Assembly: GCA_037693485.1 (NCBI GenBank)
Contig: CM075353.1
Coordinates: forward strand, 62,577,501-62,641,500
Direction of reading: 5' to 3'
DNA from: Kitagawia praeruptora
Lineage: Eukaryota; Streptophyta; Magnoliopsida; Apiales; Apiaceae
DNA: 64,000 nt
A program made the translations under genes and the position numbers. This document shows positions 24,718 to 37,700 of the stretch, piece after piece; the first letter of the stretch is position 1; every line of letters starts with the position of its first letter. The notes below the pieces were generated by a model. It saw only the letters and a list, made by a program, of their open reading frames with translations, searched no databases and was not told the DNA's origin.

Positions 24718-25908
24718 TCTATAATAAGCAAACTATGGGATAATTGGTAGTTTGGTTCAACCCTTTTTTTTAGCCATAATTTTAGTTAAATTAAAAAAAA
24801 AATTAATTAATATTTTATATAAAAATCATGTTGTGACAATAATAAATAAATTAATAGTTCTATCTACACTATACTTCAGACTTCTATGTACATTACGAAA
24901 CACTGCCTTCGACTAACCTGGCTGAACCAGCTCCACTATAGGTCCCTACGATCTCAAACTCTCAATCAATTTCCATCTATGTTTTTATCTCATCAATTAA
25001 TAAAAAAGTTAAATAATAAAAATAACGACCAAAACATTAAAATCACATTATTTTCTCTACTTTTTTCTTAAATATAAAATTATAATTTTTAGTAACTAAC
25101 AAATTACTTTTTCTTTAATTAAAAAAACTAATTACTTTTAAAATATGTTACCTTTAATTTCTATTTTCCAATTTTAAACCTTTTCTTTTAAAAACCACTA
25201 TAAATAATTTTATTTATATGATAACAATTTGGAGGGACGTATTTTACCCATATCTTCTATATTTATTGAGTATTACAATTTTTAATGAATTATTAAATTT
25301 TAAGAGTTTCCCCAATTTATTGGAAAATCCGATTAATCCTTATAAAATATTTTACCGATTTCTGATTACTCTATCGATTTAACTAAAAAAAACCCCGATT
25401 TATTAAAAGTTTAAATAAACCTCCAATTAATCATAAATTGGTTAATCAATCACTTAGTTCAGATTCCCGAACTTTATAAACATGATTAAAAATTATAATT
25501 TATAATTTAATAAAAATTTATTATTTTAAAATTATTTTCAAAATAATTAAATAAATTATCGGTGCCTTCCACGGTACTATAATAAACGAAAGGGGTTATA
25601 ATTTGTAGTTTGGTTAACCCTTTTTTGGTTATCCTCCATTTTTGGTTATCACTCCTTCACAACCATTAGATCATAAACTAAAATAAATCATGATCGTTAG
25701 ATATAACAATACTAAAAATTGTTATATACAGAGGTCCAAGGTTCAATTCCCGCCAACTACATATTAATTTATATTTAATACTAAAATTTATTATATACAA
25801 AGATGCAAGGTTCGAATCCTCCTAATAACATATTAAAATTAAAATTTATAATATTATATTACACTATAAACAAATTAAAAAAAAATTAAAGCAAGGGTTA
25901 TAAGCTAG
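24718..25908 (+). mobile_element. Non-autonomous Helitron
   Basis: It begins A|TCTATAATAAGCAAAC two bases after the previous Helitron and ends 'ggttataag' CTAG|T at 25,905-25,908; the 3' hairpin is mostly lost. A second Helitron 5' phrase ('ataataaacgaaaggggtta') at about 25,575 suggests nesting. B-box-like phrases (ggttcaattcc, ggttcgaatcc) occur near 25,743 and 25,810. No coding sequence. Confidence 0.6.
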
Positions 25909-25984
25909 TATATCTAATACACCAACAGGGGGTTTCCCTGAACAAATTTATTCACAGGCTCAGACCCTCCGAACCTCACTCCAA

Positions 25985-26105
25985 ACCTAACTCTAAATAT
26001 TTGTAAAAATATTGGTATTCAAGGGATTCGAACCCATGACCTTGCACAACTAAATTCAACAGCATAACCAGTTGAGCTCTGTGAGCATTTGAGCTAATAT
26101 TAAAA
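25985..26105 (-). other. tRNA-like Pol III promoter block, SINE-like
   Basis: On the minus strand an A-box-like AGCTCAACTGG (26,078-26,068) and a B-box GGTTCGAATCC (26,034-26,024) start 44 bp apart, the spacing of a tRNA gene. The flanks do not pair as an acceptor stem, so it is not a functional tRNA; a tRNA-derived SINE head or decayed tRNA is likely. The same block occurs in the sister Helitron. Confidence 0.6.
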
Positions 26106-26154
26106 ATCATTAGGAACATACATAAATATTTGTATGATGTATAATCCCAATTAT

Positions 26155-27060
26155 TATACATACACACACACATACATACATACATAATTATTATTATTTT
26201 TTTTTGTTAAAACATACATACATAATTATTAATTATACATACACATACATAAATAATTATACATGCATACGTACATACACACATACATACATACATCCAT
26301 ACATATTTACATAATTATTAATTATACAGGCATACGTACATACATACATACATACATTTATGTTATATAATCTATTAATATTTCATTATTTGTAATCTAT
26401 TAATTGTTGTATAATTAATATGCAAATTTATACATACATACACATGTACAAACATAAATACATACATAAATAAATTTATGTGGATATATAATAATATACT
26501 ATAATATTACATAAATACATACATACATACATATATTTATGTTGTATAATTTATTAATATTTCATTATTTATAATCTTTTAATTGTTGTATAATTAATAT
26601 GCAAATTTATAGATACATATACATGTACAAAATACAAACATAAATACATACATATATAAATTTATGTGGATATATAATAATATACTATAATATTATATAC
26701 ATACATACTATATATTTTTGTTTATATATATTAATTTGTAGATAAATCTCAATTGGCTTACCTCAGATAATGTATAATTATTAACTATAATGTATATTTG
26801 TAGATAATTATACAATAATGTATAATTATTAATTATATATGCATACGTACTTCCATACATACATACATACATATGTACATACATATATACATACATACAT
26901 ACACACACACATACATAATTATTAATTATACATGCATACATACATGCATACATACATACATACATACATCCATACATACATACATACATCCATACATCCA
27001 TACATCCATACATACATGCATACATGCATACATACATACAATATATACATACATTTATGT
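26155..27060. repeat. CATA/TATG tetranucleotide-rich repeats
   Basis: Clusters of (CATA)n alternate with a phrase built on 'tgtataatctattaatatttc' that recurs at about 26,360, 26,540 and 27,060. Apparent Tyr/Met/Cys/Val-only reading frames are the translation of this repeat and not genes. Confidence 0.85.
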
Positions 27061-27402
27061 TGTATAATCTATTAATATTTCATTATTTGTAATCTATTAA
27101 TTATTGTATAATTAATATGCGTATTTATACATACTTGCACATGTACAAACATAAATACAAAGATATATAAATTTTTGTGAATATGTAATATTGTACTATA
27201 ATATTCACTAACATATACCATATCTTATTAATCATTTTAGATCCACTGTAATTATTTACGAATTTAATATTATAAAAAAAATCACAATACAAAAAAGGAA
27301 CCTTCATGCGCATATAAGTATAATACAAACTTGTATTAACATTAACTATCGTAAAACTCATCAATCACATCTTTAATACGTAAACGCACAAAACAATGTA
27401 AC

Positions 27403-27408
<6 letters not shown>

Positions 27409-27471
<63 letters not shown>
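27409..27471. repeat. (TA)n microsatellite
   Basis: About 60 bp of TA repeats directly left of a TIR element. The sister Helitron has the orthologous tract at 34,366-34,393, preceded by the same 'acgtaaacgcacaaaa' phrase. Confidence 0.9.
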
Positions 27472-27473
<2 letters not shown>

Positions 27474-28040
27474 CAAGTGCTCAAATACAAACCATTCTTA
27501 AAATACAAACCTACAAACCAACACTAAATTAATTATATTTCATCTATTCTAAGGTTTCTGCCAAGGGTACCTTCACAAAAAATGCTTAAAATAATTGGCT
27601 CTATCCAACAAAAAAAATAAAAAAATTTCAAAAAAAAAAAAAAAAATCTTGCCGTGGAAATGCGAAGCATTTAAGACAGTAAACGGATGAGTTAGGTAGT
27701 CATGAGGGCCGAAGGCTCTCGACACACCCGTCAATCGTCTATTGCCTTTACCATTGATTGCCATTCCTTACAACTTTAGAATGATAAAGGCGCGAAGCGC
27801 CGTACAAGAAGGTGCGAAGCACCGTTAACCAGTGAAATCCACTGCCACGTCATCACGTGAACAATGAATTTTTTTTATTTTTTTTTATTTTTTATTTTTT
27901 TTTGTTGGATAGAGCCAATTATTTTAAGCATTTTTTGTATTGGGGTACCCCTAGTTTGGTCATTAGATTAGCTTGAAATATTAGATTATGCTTGGTTTGT
28001 AGGTTTGTATTTTAAGGAAGTTTGTATTGGAGTAGCCCCC
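27472..28040. mobile_element. (TA)n-bounded TIR element A
   Basis: Left terminus GGCAAGTGCTCAAATACAAA; the right terminus inverted reads GGGGGCTACTCCAATACAAA. Subterminal inverted blocks pair over about 150 bp ('aatacaaacctacaaacca', and 'attggctctatccaac' against its inverse). TA runs flank both sides. The centre carries GC-richer sequence with 'gcgaagcgccgt' and 'gcgaagcaccgtt'. It is non-coding. Its two ends resemble the corresponding two ends of the MULE at 34,394-44,291. Confidence 0.8.
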
Positions 28041-28057
28041 TATATATATATATATAT

Positions 28058-28464
28058 GTAGAGTAAAGTTCTATGGAGTACTCTTTTAATTGGAGTACTT
28101 GGAGTATTTATACATTTTGCATTCAAACTTTTGCAAACTTTATTATTTTGCAAAACTTATTACATGAATATCACTATTTCATTGAAAATCTTGAAAATAT
28201 TGCATGTTTTGCTAAGAAAATATTGCAAAATGAATTGTTCTGCGAAACACATTTGGATTTCAAAACATATATGTTCTGATTGCAAAACATAAAGGATTTT
28301 CAAGATGAACATATTGCAAAACATACATGATTTTCAAGATTATCAATGAAATTATGATATTCATATAACAAAATTTGGAAAATAATAAACTTTAAAATAT
28401 TTTAAATGCAGAACGTATGTGTACTCCAAGTACTCCAATTAAATAGTACCCCATAGAACTTTAC
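28058..28464. mobile_element. (TA)n-bounded TIR element B
   Basis: The left end is GTAGAGTAAAGTTCTATGGA followed by a gap and GGAGTACTTGGAGTA; the right end is the near-exact inverse, TACTCCAAGTACTCCAATTA to CATAGAACTTTACT. TA runs of 17 and 12 bp flank it. Non-coding, with 'ttgcaaa' repeats in the centre. Confidence 0.85.
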
Positions 28465-29024
28465 TATATATATATAATAGAGCAAATTGGGGGGTACCAT
28501 TAGCAAATTTATTCATATGAAAAGTTATATTTACCCCTACTAATTATATCTATGTTATATTTTCGGTGGATAAAAAGTCATATTTACCCCTACTAATTAT
28601 ATCTATGTTATATTTCCGGGGGCTATTTAGGTATTGCAACACTAACATATTTATTACATAATAACTGATATGAACTAATATGCCTTTATTATTATGTAAT
28701 TAATACTTGTATGTATCTCTGTATTCATCCATGTTAACTCTATATATTTATATTTCGAAGTACGGTTTTGATCTTAACATTAAATCATTCAAGTTTGTTT
28801 TGTTAAAACAAAACATAGCGTAAAATATAAATAGATTTAATTTAACCAGAATTATCATTTGCATGTCACGATCGGTTATTGGCGTATTGCATAAATTCTA
28901 TTTACTCACAATAATTGCTGCGAAGATATGAACAATCCAATCCTACGTGATCATGAATAATTCATAAATATTTGTAATATAGAGCATGCCCGTGCCTTGC
29001 ACGGGCTACAAAGCTAGTTATATA

Positions 29025-29307
29025 CTCCCTCCGTCCATTGGAGTTCTTTACATTTGATATTTGCACGGATACCAAGATAGTGAGTGTAATATTGTTAAAA
29101 TAAATGAAGTAGTGGGTGTAAAAGTGATTTTATTGTTAAAATAAGTGAAGTAGTGGGTGTAATAGTGTAAAGTGTTAAAAAAGTGGAGTGAAGTAGTGGA
29201 TGTAATAATGTATTTTATTGTTAAAAGTTACTATTTTTAGTAATGTAAAGAAATGGAAGAGACGGCTCAAAATAGAAAGTGTAAAGAAATGAAAAAGACG
29301 GAGGGAG
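29025..29307. mobile_element. Stowaway MITE
   Basis: CTCCCTCCGTCC termini in inverted orientation with TA duplications at 29,023-29,024 and 29,308-29,309. It sits in the 3-bp gap between the two sister Helitrons. Confidence 0.92.
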
Positions 29308-29384
29308 TATCTAATACACCAACAGGGGGTTTTCCTGAGCAAATTTATTATTCACAGGCTCAGACCCTCCGAACCTCACTCCAA

Positions 29385-29505
29385 ACCTAACTCTAAATAT
29401 TTGTAAAAATATTGGTATTCAAGGGATTCGAACCCATGACCTTGCACAACTAAATTCAACACCATAACCAGTTAAGCTGTGTGAGCATTTGAGCTAATAT
29501 AAAAA
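29385..29505 (-). other. tRNA-like Pol III promoter block, second copy
   Basis: The same A-box and B-box arrangement as at 25,985-26,105, with minor changes (AGCTTAACTGG in the A box). Confidence 0.55.
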
Positions 29506-29559
29506 ATCATTAGCAACATACATAAATATTTGTATAATGTATAATCCCAATAATTATAC

Positions 29560-29640
29560 ATACACACATACATACATACATACATACATACATACATACA
29601 TACATACATACATACATACATACATACATAATTATTATTA
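29560..29640. repeat. (CATA)n microsatellite
   Basis: A long run of CATA units, corresponding to 26,155-26,190 in the sister Helitron. Further CATA runs occur at 29,690-29,760 and 33,620-33,805. Confidence 0.9.
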
Positions 29641-31325
29641 ATTTTTTTTGCTAAAACATACATACATAATTATTAATTATACATACACATACATAAATAA
29701 TTATACATGCATACGTACATACATACATACATACATACATACAAACATACATCCATACATACTTACATAATTATTAATTATACATGCATACGTACATACA
29801 TACATTTATGTTATGTAATCTATTAATAATTCATTATTTGTATTCTATTAATTGTATAATTAATATGCAAATTTATACATACATACACATGTACAAACAT
29901 AAATACATAAATAAATAAGGGTGCCCTTCCACAACCACAGCTGGTTGTGGTTTGAAAACCATCCAACAAATCTTGTTCGTTAAATTGGAAAATGTATGGC
30001 TGGAATTAATTGCTTCAGCAATGAAATATTGCGGTGGCAGCTTCTCCCGCAATGATACAAAGCGGCTGCCTCAATGATACATTGCGGGGGACATAATTTT
30101 GTGCAATTACTGTTATACCCTTCTTTTTACAAACAAACGGCTACACACAAACACAACACAAACATATTTACTCGAACTACAGAAACACACAAACACACAT
30201 AGCAATTACCTTGAACTACATAATTTTGTTTGTTCAACTCTTCTTTTTCGCTTAATCTTCTTATAGAGCTAGTAAAAGCAAAAAAGAGTAATTACCATCT
30301 CTCTCACAGTTAGTTTAGAGTCCATTAATACTCTCAGAGCTTCACACATCAAACCCACCTCTAATTTCTTGTATTCTTCAAGTTTCTCTTCAGTTCTGTA
30401 AGTTCTTGATTTTCTTGGTCAACCATTTTGTTTTCTTGGTTGTTTTTACTCGTAATTTATATATATATCTGCACTTGTATGTATCTTTATTGATGTTTGT
30501 TTACATGGGTTGTGTGATTAATTCAAAATGTAACTGTTGTATATGGTTTGTGGTTTTAGGGATTTAGGTTTGAATGAGATTCTTGGTCCAAGAATTAGAA
30601 TTTAGGTATGACTGGAAGTGTATGTTTATGTGAAAAGTGGGGAAAAAGTGGAATTTAGGCCCCAGGACCACCTCAATGTTTCATTGAGGTGGCAGCAGTG
30701 TTTCATTGAGGTAGCAGCAATGAAACATTGAGGTGGGAAAAAAGTGATTTTTGTCCCGCTTGCATTTATTGTGCCAACCACCAACTACAAGTACCACATT
30801 TAAAGCTGGTGGGAAAAATGAAATTTTCCATGTCCACAGCAACGAAGCATTGCGGTGGTACAATGCCCATTTTCTATTTTTTATTTTTTTAATTTAATTA
30901 TTAAAATATGCATGTGAAATCATAATAAATTAATTTAAAATTTGAAATATCTTCAATGTTAAGTTATGAATATATTTTTCTAGCTTATGTATTTAATTAA
31001 AAATATTTAATCTAAATATAGTGGGAGACATGTGAAACAATCATTTTAAAAATATCTCGAATTTTTATTTAGTAAATTTTGTATACAGTTATTTAGTTGT
31101 TTTGATTTTAATTAAAAAATTTTCTATTATTAAAAGTTATGTAACCAACAAATCTGGAAAGAAACTACAAAGTACTTTAAAACTTGTGAAAGAGTAGAAA
31201 TTTTAAGAGGAATGGAAGGAGAAAAATATTTTTTATTTTTTAAAATGCAAAAATAATAAAATAAAATGAAGTAATTAGTTTGTAACGTTTTAGAGCTTGT
31301 AAGCTTAAAGTTTCGATAACTAGTA

Positions 31326-31427
31326 GATGTGGCATTCCTGGCCGGTCGGGGTGATATGGATTGAAACTACAAAGTTAAGCGTGCTTGGACTTGAGCAATT
31401 TAGGATGGGTGACCTCCTGGGAAGTCC
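31326..31427 (+). ncRNA. 5S rRNA-like module, Cassandra type
   Basis: The 102-bp stretch contains AAGTTAAGCGTGCTTGGA (A-box region of plant 5S) and AGGATGGGTGACCTCCTGGG then AAGTCC (C-box region) at 5S spacing, with a degenerate middle element TTGAGCAATTT. The wording 'attcctgg' and 'gagcaattt' is like the 5S domain in LTRs of Cassandra TRIM retrotransposons rather than genomic 5S. It is unlikely to be a working 5S gene because the 5' half is diverged, but the Pol III internal promoter looks preserved. Confidence 0.8.
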
Positions 31428-31946
31428 CCTTTTTTCCAAAATCTTTTCCATGACCACAACAATGAAGCATTGCGGTAGTACAATGCCCATTTTCTATTTT
31501 TTATTTTTTTTAATTTAATTAATAAAATATACATGTGAAATCATAATAAATTAATTTGAAATTTGAAATATCTTCAATGTTAAGTTATGAATATATTTTT
31601 CTAGCCTATGTATTTAATTAAAAATATTTAATCTAAATATAGTGGGAGACATGTGAAACAATCATTTTAAAAATGTCTCGAATTTCTATTGAGTAAAATT
31701 TGTATACAGTTATTTAGTTGTTTTGATTTTAATTAAAAACTTTTCTATTATTAAAAGTTATGCAACCAACAAATCTGGAAAGAAACTACAAAGTACTTTA
31801 AAAGTTATGAAAGAGTAGGAATTTTAAGAGGAATGGAAGGAGAAAAATATTTTTTATTTTTTAAAATGCAAAAATAATAAAATAAAATGAAGTAATTAGT
31901 TTGTAACGTTTTAAAGCTTGTAAGCTTAAAGTTTCGATAACTAGTA

Positions 31947-32048
31947 GATGTGGCATTCCTGGTCGGGCGGGGTGATATGGATTGAAACTACAAAGTTAAG
32001 CGTGCTTGGACTGGAGCAATTTAGGATGGGTGACCTGCTGGGAAGTCC
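31947..32048 (+). ncRNA. 5S rRNA-like module, second copy
   Basis: The same 102-bp module as at 31,326 with few changes (for example GACCTGCTGGG in the C-box region). The 621-bp spacing equals the tandem unit length. Confidence 0.8.
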
Positions 32049-34365
32049 CCTTTTTTCCAAAATCTTTTCAGGACCACCTCAATGTTTTATTGAGGTGGCA
32101 GCAATGAAACATTGAGGTGGGAAAAAAGTTATTTTTGCCAACCACCAACTACAAGTACCACATTTAAAGCTGGTGAAAAAATGTTATTTTCCATGACCAC
32201 AGCAATGAAGCATTGCGGTAGTACAATGCCCATTTTCTATTTTCTATTTTTTATTTTTTTAATTTAATTAATAAAATATACATGTGAAATCATAATAAAT
32301 TATTTTAAAATTTGAAATATCTTCAATGTTAAGTTATGAATATATTTTTTCTAGCTTATGTATTTAATTAAAAATATTTAATCTAAATATAGTGGGAGAC
32401 ATGTGAAACAATCATTTTAAAAATGTCTCGAATTTCTATTGATCAATAAAATTTGTATACAGTTATTTAGTTGTTTTGATTTTAATAATATTCAGTGATG
32501 AATTTTACCTTACTTCCACTAATCAAGCTATCAATATTATCAATTATGAGGAGATTCAATAAATTTATTCTTAAACACAATTAAAAATGTGAAACGTTCA
32601 TTCTAAAAACATCTTGAACGACTATTGAGTAAAATATAATACAATTTTGTATTTATTTTGCTTGTAAAAACATTATGTGATGTTTAAATTAAAATTGTAT
32701 ACATTTGTGTCCCGGTTTATTCATTAACTCGTCCATTATGAACAATTTTTAAAATTTAATAAATAATTATTTTTAAAATTTAAAATTAATTCAATTTTTA
32801 AAAAATAATACTTTATTCAATTTTTAAAAATATTCATAATGAACGATTTTCGGAATCCGGACATGTAGTAAGGTTTATCGCCAAAATGTAGTAAGCTTTA
32901 TCGTCTAAATTAGTTGAAATTGTTACATTATTATTATTTAGTCTAATTACACATTTTTTTAATCAAATGTAAATTTAAATATATATATATAGATTAATTT
33001 GGTGTATAAGATCAAGAAAGTTCAGTTGTTTTAGTGGTTAAAGTGTTTTAGTCAGGAGTTCAATCAATCCCATGTTAACGGTAGTTTATTTATAAGGGTA
33101 GTTTTATATTTAAAAAATATATGTTATAACAATGAAACATTGCTGTGGCTGTTTCTTTCAGCCGTTAGATGACTTTCTAACGGTCCAGATTTGTTGGTTG
33201 CATAATTTTTCATATCCAGCTGTGGTTGTGGACCAAAATTCAATGAATAAATTTATGTGGATATATAATAATATACTATAATATTATATAAATACATACA
33301 TACATACATTTATGTTGTATAATTTATTAATATTTCATTATTTGTAATCTATTAATTGTTGTATAATTAATATGCAAATTTATAGATACATATACATGTA
33401 CAAACATAAATACATACATATATAAACTTATGTGAATATATAATAATATACTATAATATTATATACATACATACATACATACTATATATTTTTGTTTATA
33501 TATATTAATTTGTAGATAAATCTCAGTTGGCTTACCTCAGATAATGTATAATTATTAATTATAATGTATATTTGTAGATAATTATACAATAATGTATAAT
33601 TATTAATTATACATGCATACGTACTTCCATACATACATACATACGTACATACATACATATATACATACATACACACACATACATACATAATTATTAATTA
33701 TACATGCATACATACATGCATACATCCATACATGCATACATACATACATACATACATCCATACATACATACATACATACATACATGCATACATACATACA
33801 ATATATACATACATTTATGTTGTATAATCTATTAATATTTCATTATTTGTAATCTATTAATTGTTGTATAATTATTATACATATTTATACATACATACAC
33901 ATGTACAAACATAAATACATACATATATAAATTTCTGTGGATATATAATAATATATTGTAATATTATATACATACATACATACGTACTATATAGCATACA
34001 TACATACATACCTACATTTATGTTGTATAATCTATTAATATTTCATTATTTGTAATCTATTAATTATTGTATAATTAATATGCATATTTATACATACTTG
34101 CACATGTACAAACATAAATACAAAGATATATAAATTTTTGTGGATATGTAATATTGTACTATAATATTCACTAACATATACCATATCTTATTAATCATTT
34201 TAGATCTACTGTAATTATTTACGAATTTAATATTATAAAAAAATATCACAATACAAAAAAGGAACCTTCATGCGCATATAAGTATAATACAAACTTGTAT
34301 TAACATTAACTATCGTGAAACTCATCAATCACATCTTTGATACGTAAACGCACAAAATAATATAA

Positions 34366-34393
34366 CATATATATATATATATATATATATATA
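34366..34393. repeat. (TA)n microsatellite, left of MULE
   Basis: Orthologous to the tract at 27,409-27,471 of the sister Helitron: the 80 bp to its left are nearly identical in both copies. Confidence 0.9.
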
Positions 34394-34762
34394 GGCTTGT
34401 GCTCAAATGAGACCCCCCTTTATTATGAGAACTGAGAATTAATCCCAGCCCTTCCTTTTTAAGTGTTAACTTCTAATCTGGTCCGTTAATACTAATCAGA
34501 CAAAGATACACGGTAATTAATATGGTATATTCCGAATTAAACACCTCTTCTCAGACTCTCACTTATCTCTCTTCTCTGTATTTTCTCGTCTCTACCGATC
34601 AGTTTTAAATTCGATTTACATCAATTCTAGCTTTAGAATTTGTCTTCTCTCTGTTCTCTTTGTTTTAGCATCGATCTATATCAATTTTAGCTTCGATTCA
34701 TATCAGTTTTGGAGGAATTTCACATCTCCGGTGGTATCTCTTCTTTTACAGTTGTTTTCATC

Positions 34763-37700
34763 ATGATTACCGACGATTTGTTGCGCATTAGCAGTAATCA
34801 AGGTACTTTTTTCCAATTTTTGTTAGTATATTTATTTTTATGATTAATCGATTTGTTGTTCATTTAATTTGTTAACAGATTTAGCTTGAGATTTTGTTTT
34901 TCTTCTTATCCGCTGATTAGCTACAAACTAAGTTGTTTTTAATTATTTGTTAGTCTATTAGTGATCTGTTTTAGTAATTTGCATTTTTAACAAGTTTACA
35001 TCAGCTTACATGAATTTATTCTGTAAATATATAATCACATATTTTTAAGTGATTTGTTGTTCTTATTTTGGTGATATTTTGGTGATTTGTCTTTGTTTAG
35101 TGATGTGCAATTGTCTTCCTTATAACTCATTATATGTGTGTTTTTATGTTTTCCGTTTAGGTGTTAGCAGTGGTGATTCTTCAAATTTTATCCACCTTAT
35201 TGATAATGTTAATCAGTCTAATCAATCTGGTTCAAATGAAAGCGATGATGCAATATCAAAATGTACTATCACACCAGGTGGTAGGAGATACTATGTTCCT
35301 GTGTGTATTGATGAGGCTTGCATTCCAGTTGTTAATAAGGTGTTTGATTGCTTGGAGAAAGGTATGGTATTTTATCAGGAATATGGTCGATTATCTGGCT
35401 TTGATGCACGTCGTAGCACGGAGAAGGCGGCTGATGATGATCCTGAAACAATCATTTGTAAATACGTGGTTTGTAACAGGGCTGGGTATAATGAAAAGAA
35501 ACTGATTGTGGCTGATAGTAAAAGTAAAGTGTGTCGGCGAAGAACAGCTTCTAATAGGTGTGGCTGTCCTGCAAAGATAGTTTTGAGGCTTGTGTCGGGT
35601 ACGTTGTATAGAATAACCACATTTGTTGAGAAACATAATCACGATCTTGTTCCGAAAAATGCTAGGCAGTTTTTGAAAATAAGTCGTCAAATGTCTAGTA
35701 TTTCACGAAAGTTTGCTTTTGATGCTGCCAATGTTAATATCGGAGTAAGCAAGTCTCATAGCCTTATGAAAGAGTTGGTTGGTGGCTATGCTAATGTGGG
35801 TGCCACAGTTAGAGAGTTTAGGAATTTTAGTAGAGATTTGAAAGCTTATGTTGGGGAACGTGATGCACAAATGATAATTGACAAATTTAAATCGAAACAT
35901 GACAGTTGTGAGTCCTTTTATTATGCATATGATGTTGATTCAGAAGGCCATTTGACCAAATTATTTTGGGCGGACACAGTTGCTAGAAAGAATTATGAGA
36001 TCTATGGTGATGCTGTTTCTTTTGATGCGACATTCAATACCAATATGTAAGTTTTAGTGATTTCTGTTTTTTTTATTTACAGTGGTATTCAAATTTAAGT
36101 GTTTTGTCTCTATTTTGTAATAGTTTCTGCACTGATTTGTGTATGTTTGCCCTAATTATAGGTATAACATGGTGTTTTGTCCATTCACGGGTGTTGATAA
36201 ACATGATAAATGCGTTACTTTTGCATTTGCCCTTCTCTCTAAGGAAGATATTCCACATTTCCGATGGGCTTTTGATCATTTTGTAAAGGCAATGGGTCGT
36301 AATCCCGTTGTTATTGTGACTGACCAGTGCCCTGCTATGAAGCAAGCTATTCCGACTTCGTTTGCTGCCAGTGATGAATTCCCTGCTACGAGGCATCGTT
36401 TATGCATGTGGCATATTATGGAAAAGTTCCCTGTGAAGGTGTGAATACATTTTCAGCTTGTATGGCTTTTCATTTATATTTATATGCCCTTTTTGTTTAC
36501 TTGTTCTTTCTTTATTTACAGCTTGGAAATTACTTGTGTAAGGAAACTGATTTTATGGAAAAAATGAAAAAATATATCTGGTCTTCCACTTTGGAACCTG
36601 CTGAGTTTGAAAAAGGGTGGAAATCAGTATTGAAAGAGTTCAAGTTGGAAGGTAACAAATGGCTTTGGGAGATGTATGCGATTAGAACTTCATGGATCCC
36701 AGCTTTTTTTAGGGATAAACCTATGTTTGGCCTAATGAGGACAACATCAAGGTCTGAAAGTGAAAACAGTTTCTTTAGTCAGTTTCATAAGCAAAGTGAT
36801 ACGTTATGCGAGTTTTACCTTCGTTTTGGAAGTGCAATGGACAGACAGCGATATGAGTATACCCGGCTGAATCAGGAGGATTTATCTGCAATACCTTCGA
36901 CAGTTTCGAAGTTGTTTATTGAGGCTGATGCGGCACAATTGTACACTCGTCCAATTTTCTATAAAATTCAAGAAGAGATTTTGGCATCCTGTTATAACAT
37001 GAGAATTCAGGAAATTGGTCCGTTGTTAGATGGGGTTAAATGCTATATAATGAAAGATGTGTTGATAAAGGACCAATTGTTTAAGGTAATATATTCTGTT
37101 TTTTTAATGCAGACTATATTTTTTAGTGATTTGTAAGTTTTTTTTAGTGATTTGTTCACCATGTACTTACCATTTCAGGTTCAAGTCAGTCAAAACCATG
37201 CTGAATGTTCTTGTAAAAAATTTGTCATGTGTGGAATACTTTGCAGACATGCTTTTTGTGCACTTAACCATTTCGAAGTGACCAAAATACCAAGGAATCT
37301 TGTGCTAAATAGATGGAGCAGGACTGCAGAAAATAGACCATCTTCGTCGAAGTATACTGGGGTTTCTGATGATTTCAGAAAGATGGAAACTATATCTCAT
37401 ACAATGACTAACATATGGTTTAATTTTCAAAAATCTATGAACAAGGCAGGTGTAGATGTTGAAAAGCTCTCTCACGTGGAAAAAGTAGTGAAGCAATTGA
37501 ATTCAGATCTTGGTGATGAAAGTGGTATGACAAAGCAAGCTCATATGGAAGTGATGATGGGGCCACAACCGACTGAAAAAATTACCATTCATGCACCAAA
37601 TCAATGTAAAAACAAGGGTTCTGGTTTGAAGAGGTTGGTCAGTCAAAGGGAGAAGGCAATTAGAGAAGGAAGAAAAAAACCTAGGCAGTGCAAGTTATGT

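Larger units (their letters stand above)
25913..29017 (+). mobile_element. Helitron sister copy A (3.1 kb)
   Basis: It begins A|TCTAATACACCAACAGGG and ends with hairpin CCCGTGC-CTT-GCACGGG at 28,989-29,005 and CTAG|T at 29,014-29,018. The neighbouring element 29,310-47,993 has the same two ends and body: a tRNA-like block, CATA-rich repeats, a (TA)n tract, and the 3' portion from 'attagcaaatttattcat'. In this copy the (TA)n tract holds two TIR elements (27,472-28,040 and 28,058-28,464). No Rep/helicase is encoded. Confidence 0.75.
30828..32480. repeat. Tandem triplication inside the TIR element
   Basis: Three units begin with 'accacagcaatgaagcattg' variants at about 30,832, 31,453 and 32,196. 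Units one and two end in a 5S-like module; unit three lacks it and breaks off near 32,480. A further 120-bp piece from about 30,665 is repeated at 32,070. Confidence 0.8.
29919..33242. mobile_element. 3.3-kb TIR element with 5S-like modules
   Basis: It interrupts sister copy B; copy A has the uninterrupted sequence near 26,460. Left terminal region GGGTGCCCTTCCACAACCAC then AGCTGG; inverted right end TTTTGGTCCACAACCACAGC then TGG. A second shared inner block is CCAACAAATCT. Flanks ATAAATAA / ATGAATAA suggest an 8-9 bp TSD with one change (hAT or Mutator type). Inside are a promoter or 5'-leader-like stretch (about 30,240-30,600), palindromic 'caatgtttcattgaggtgg' motifs, and a tandem triplication of about 620-740 bp (30,828, 31,449 and 32,190 starts) bearing two 5S-like modules. 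No protein is encoded. Confidence 0.72.

Noticed and set aside
25735..25825. Two B-box-like sequences on the plus strand
   Set aside because: No A box at suitable distance; they lie in a Helitron and are likely chance or remnants.
26013..26085. Possible tRNA gene on the minus strand
   Set aside because: A and B boxes are well spaced, but acceptor and anticodon stems do not pair; called tRNA-like only.
26155..27060. CRISPR-like regular repeats
   Set aside because: Eukaryotic sequence; the repeats are tetranucleotide microsatellites without unique spacers.
26708..27067. Open frames of up to 109 codons rich in Tyr, Met, Cys and Val (and His, Ile, Thr on the other strand)
   Set aside because: They are translations of CATA/TATG tetranucleotide repeats, also at 29,472-29,663 and 33,482-33,797; composition alone explains them.
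31326..31427. Functional 5S rRNA gene
   Set aside because: Only the A-box and C-box regions match well; the 5' half is diverged and the wording is that of the Cassandra LTR 5S domain.
35375..35690. Antisense frames across the MULE transposase
   Set aside because: They are shadows of the sense exon, which has clear domain matches and consistent splice sites.
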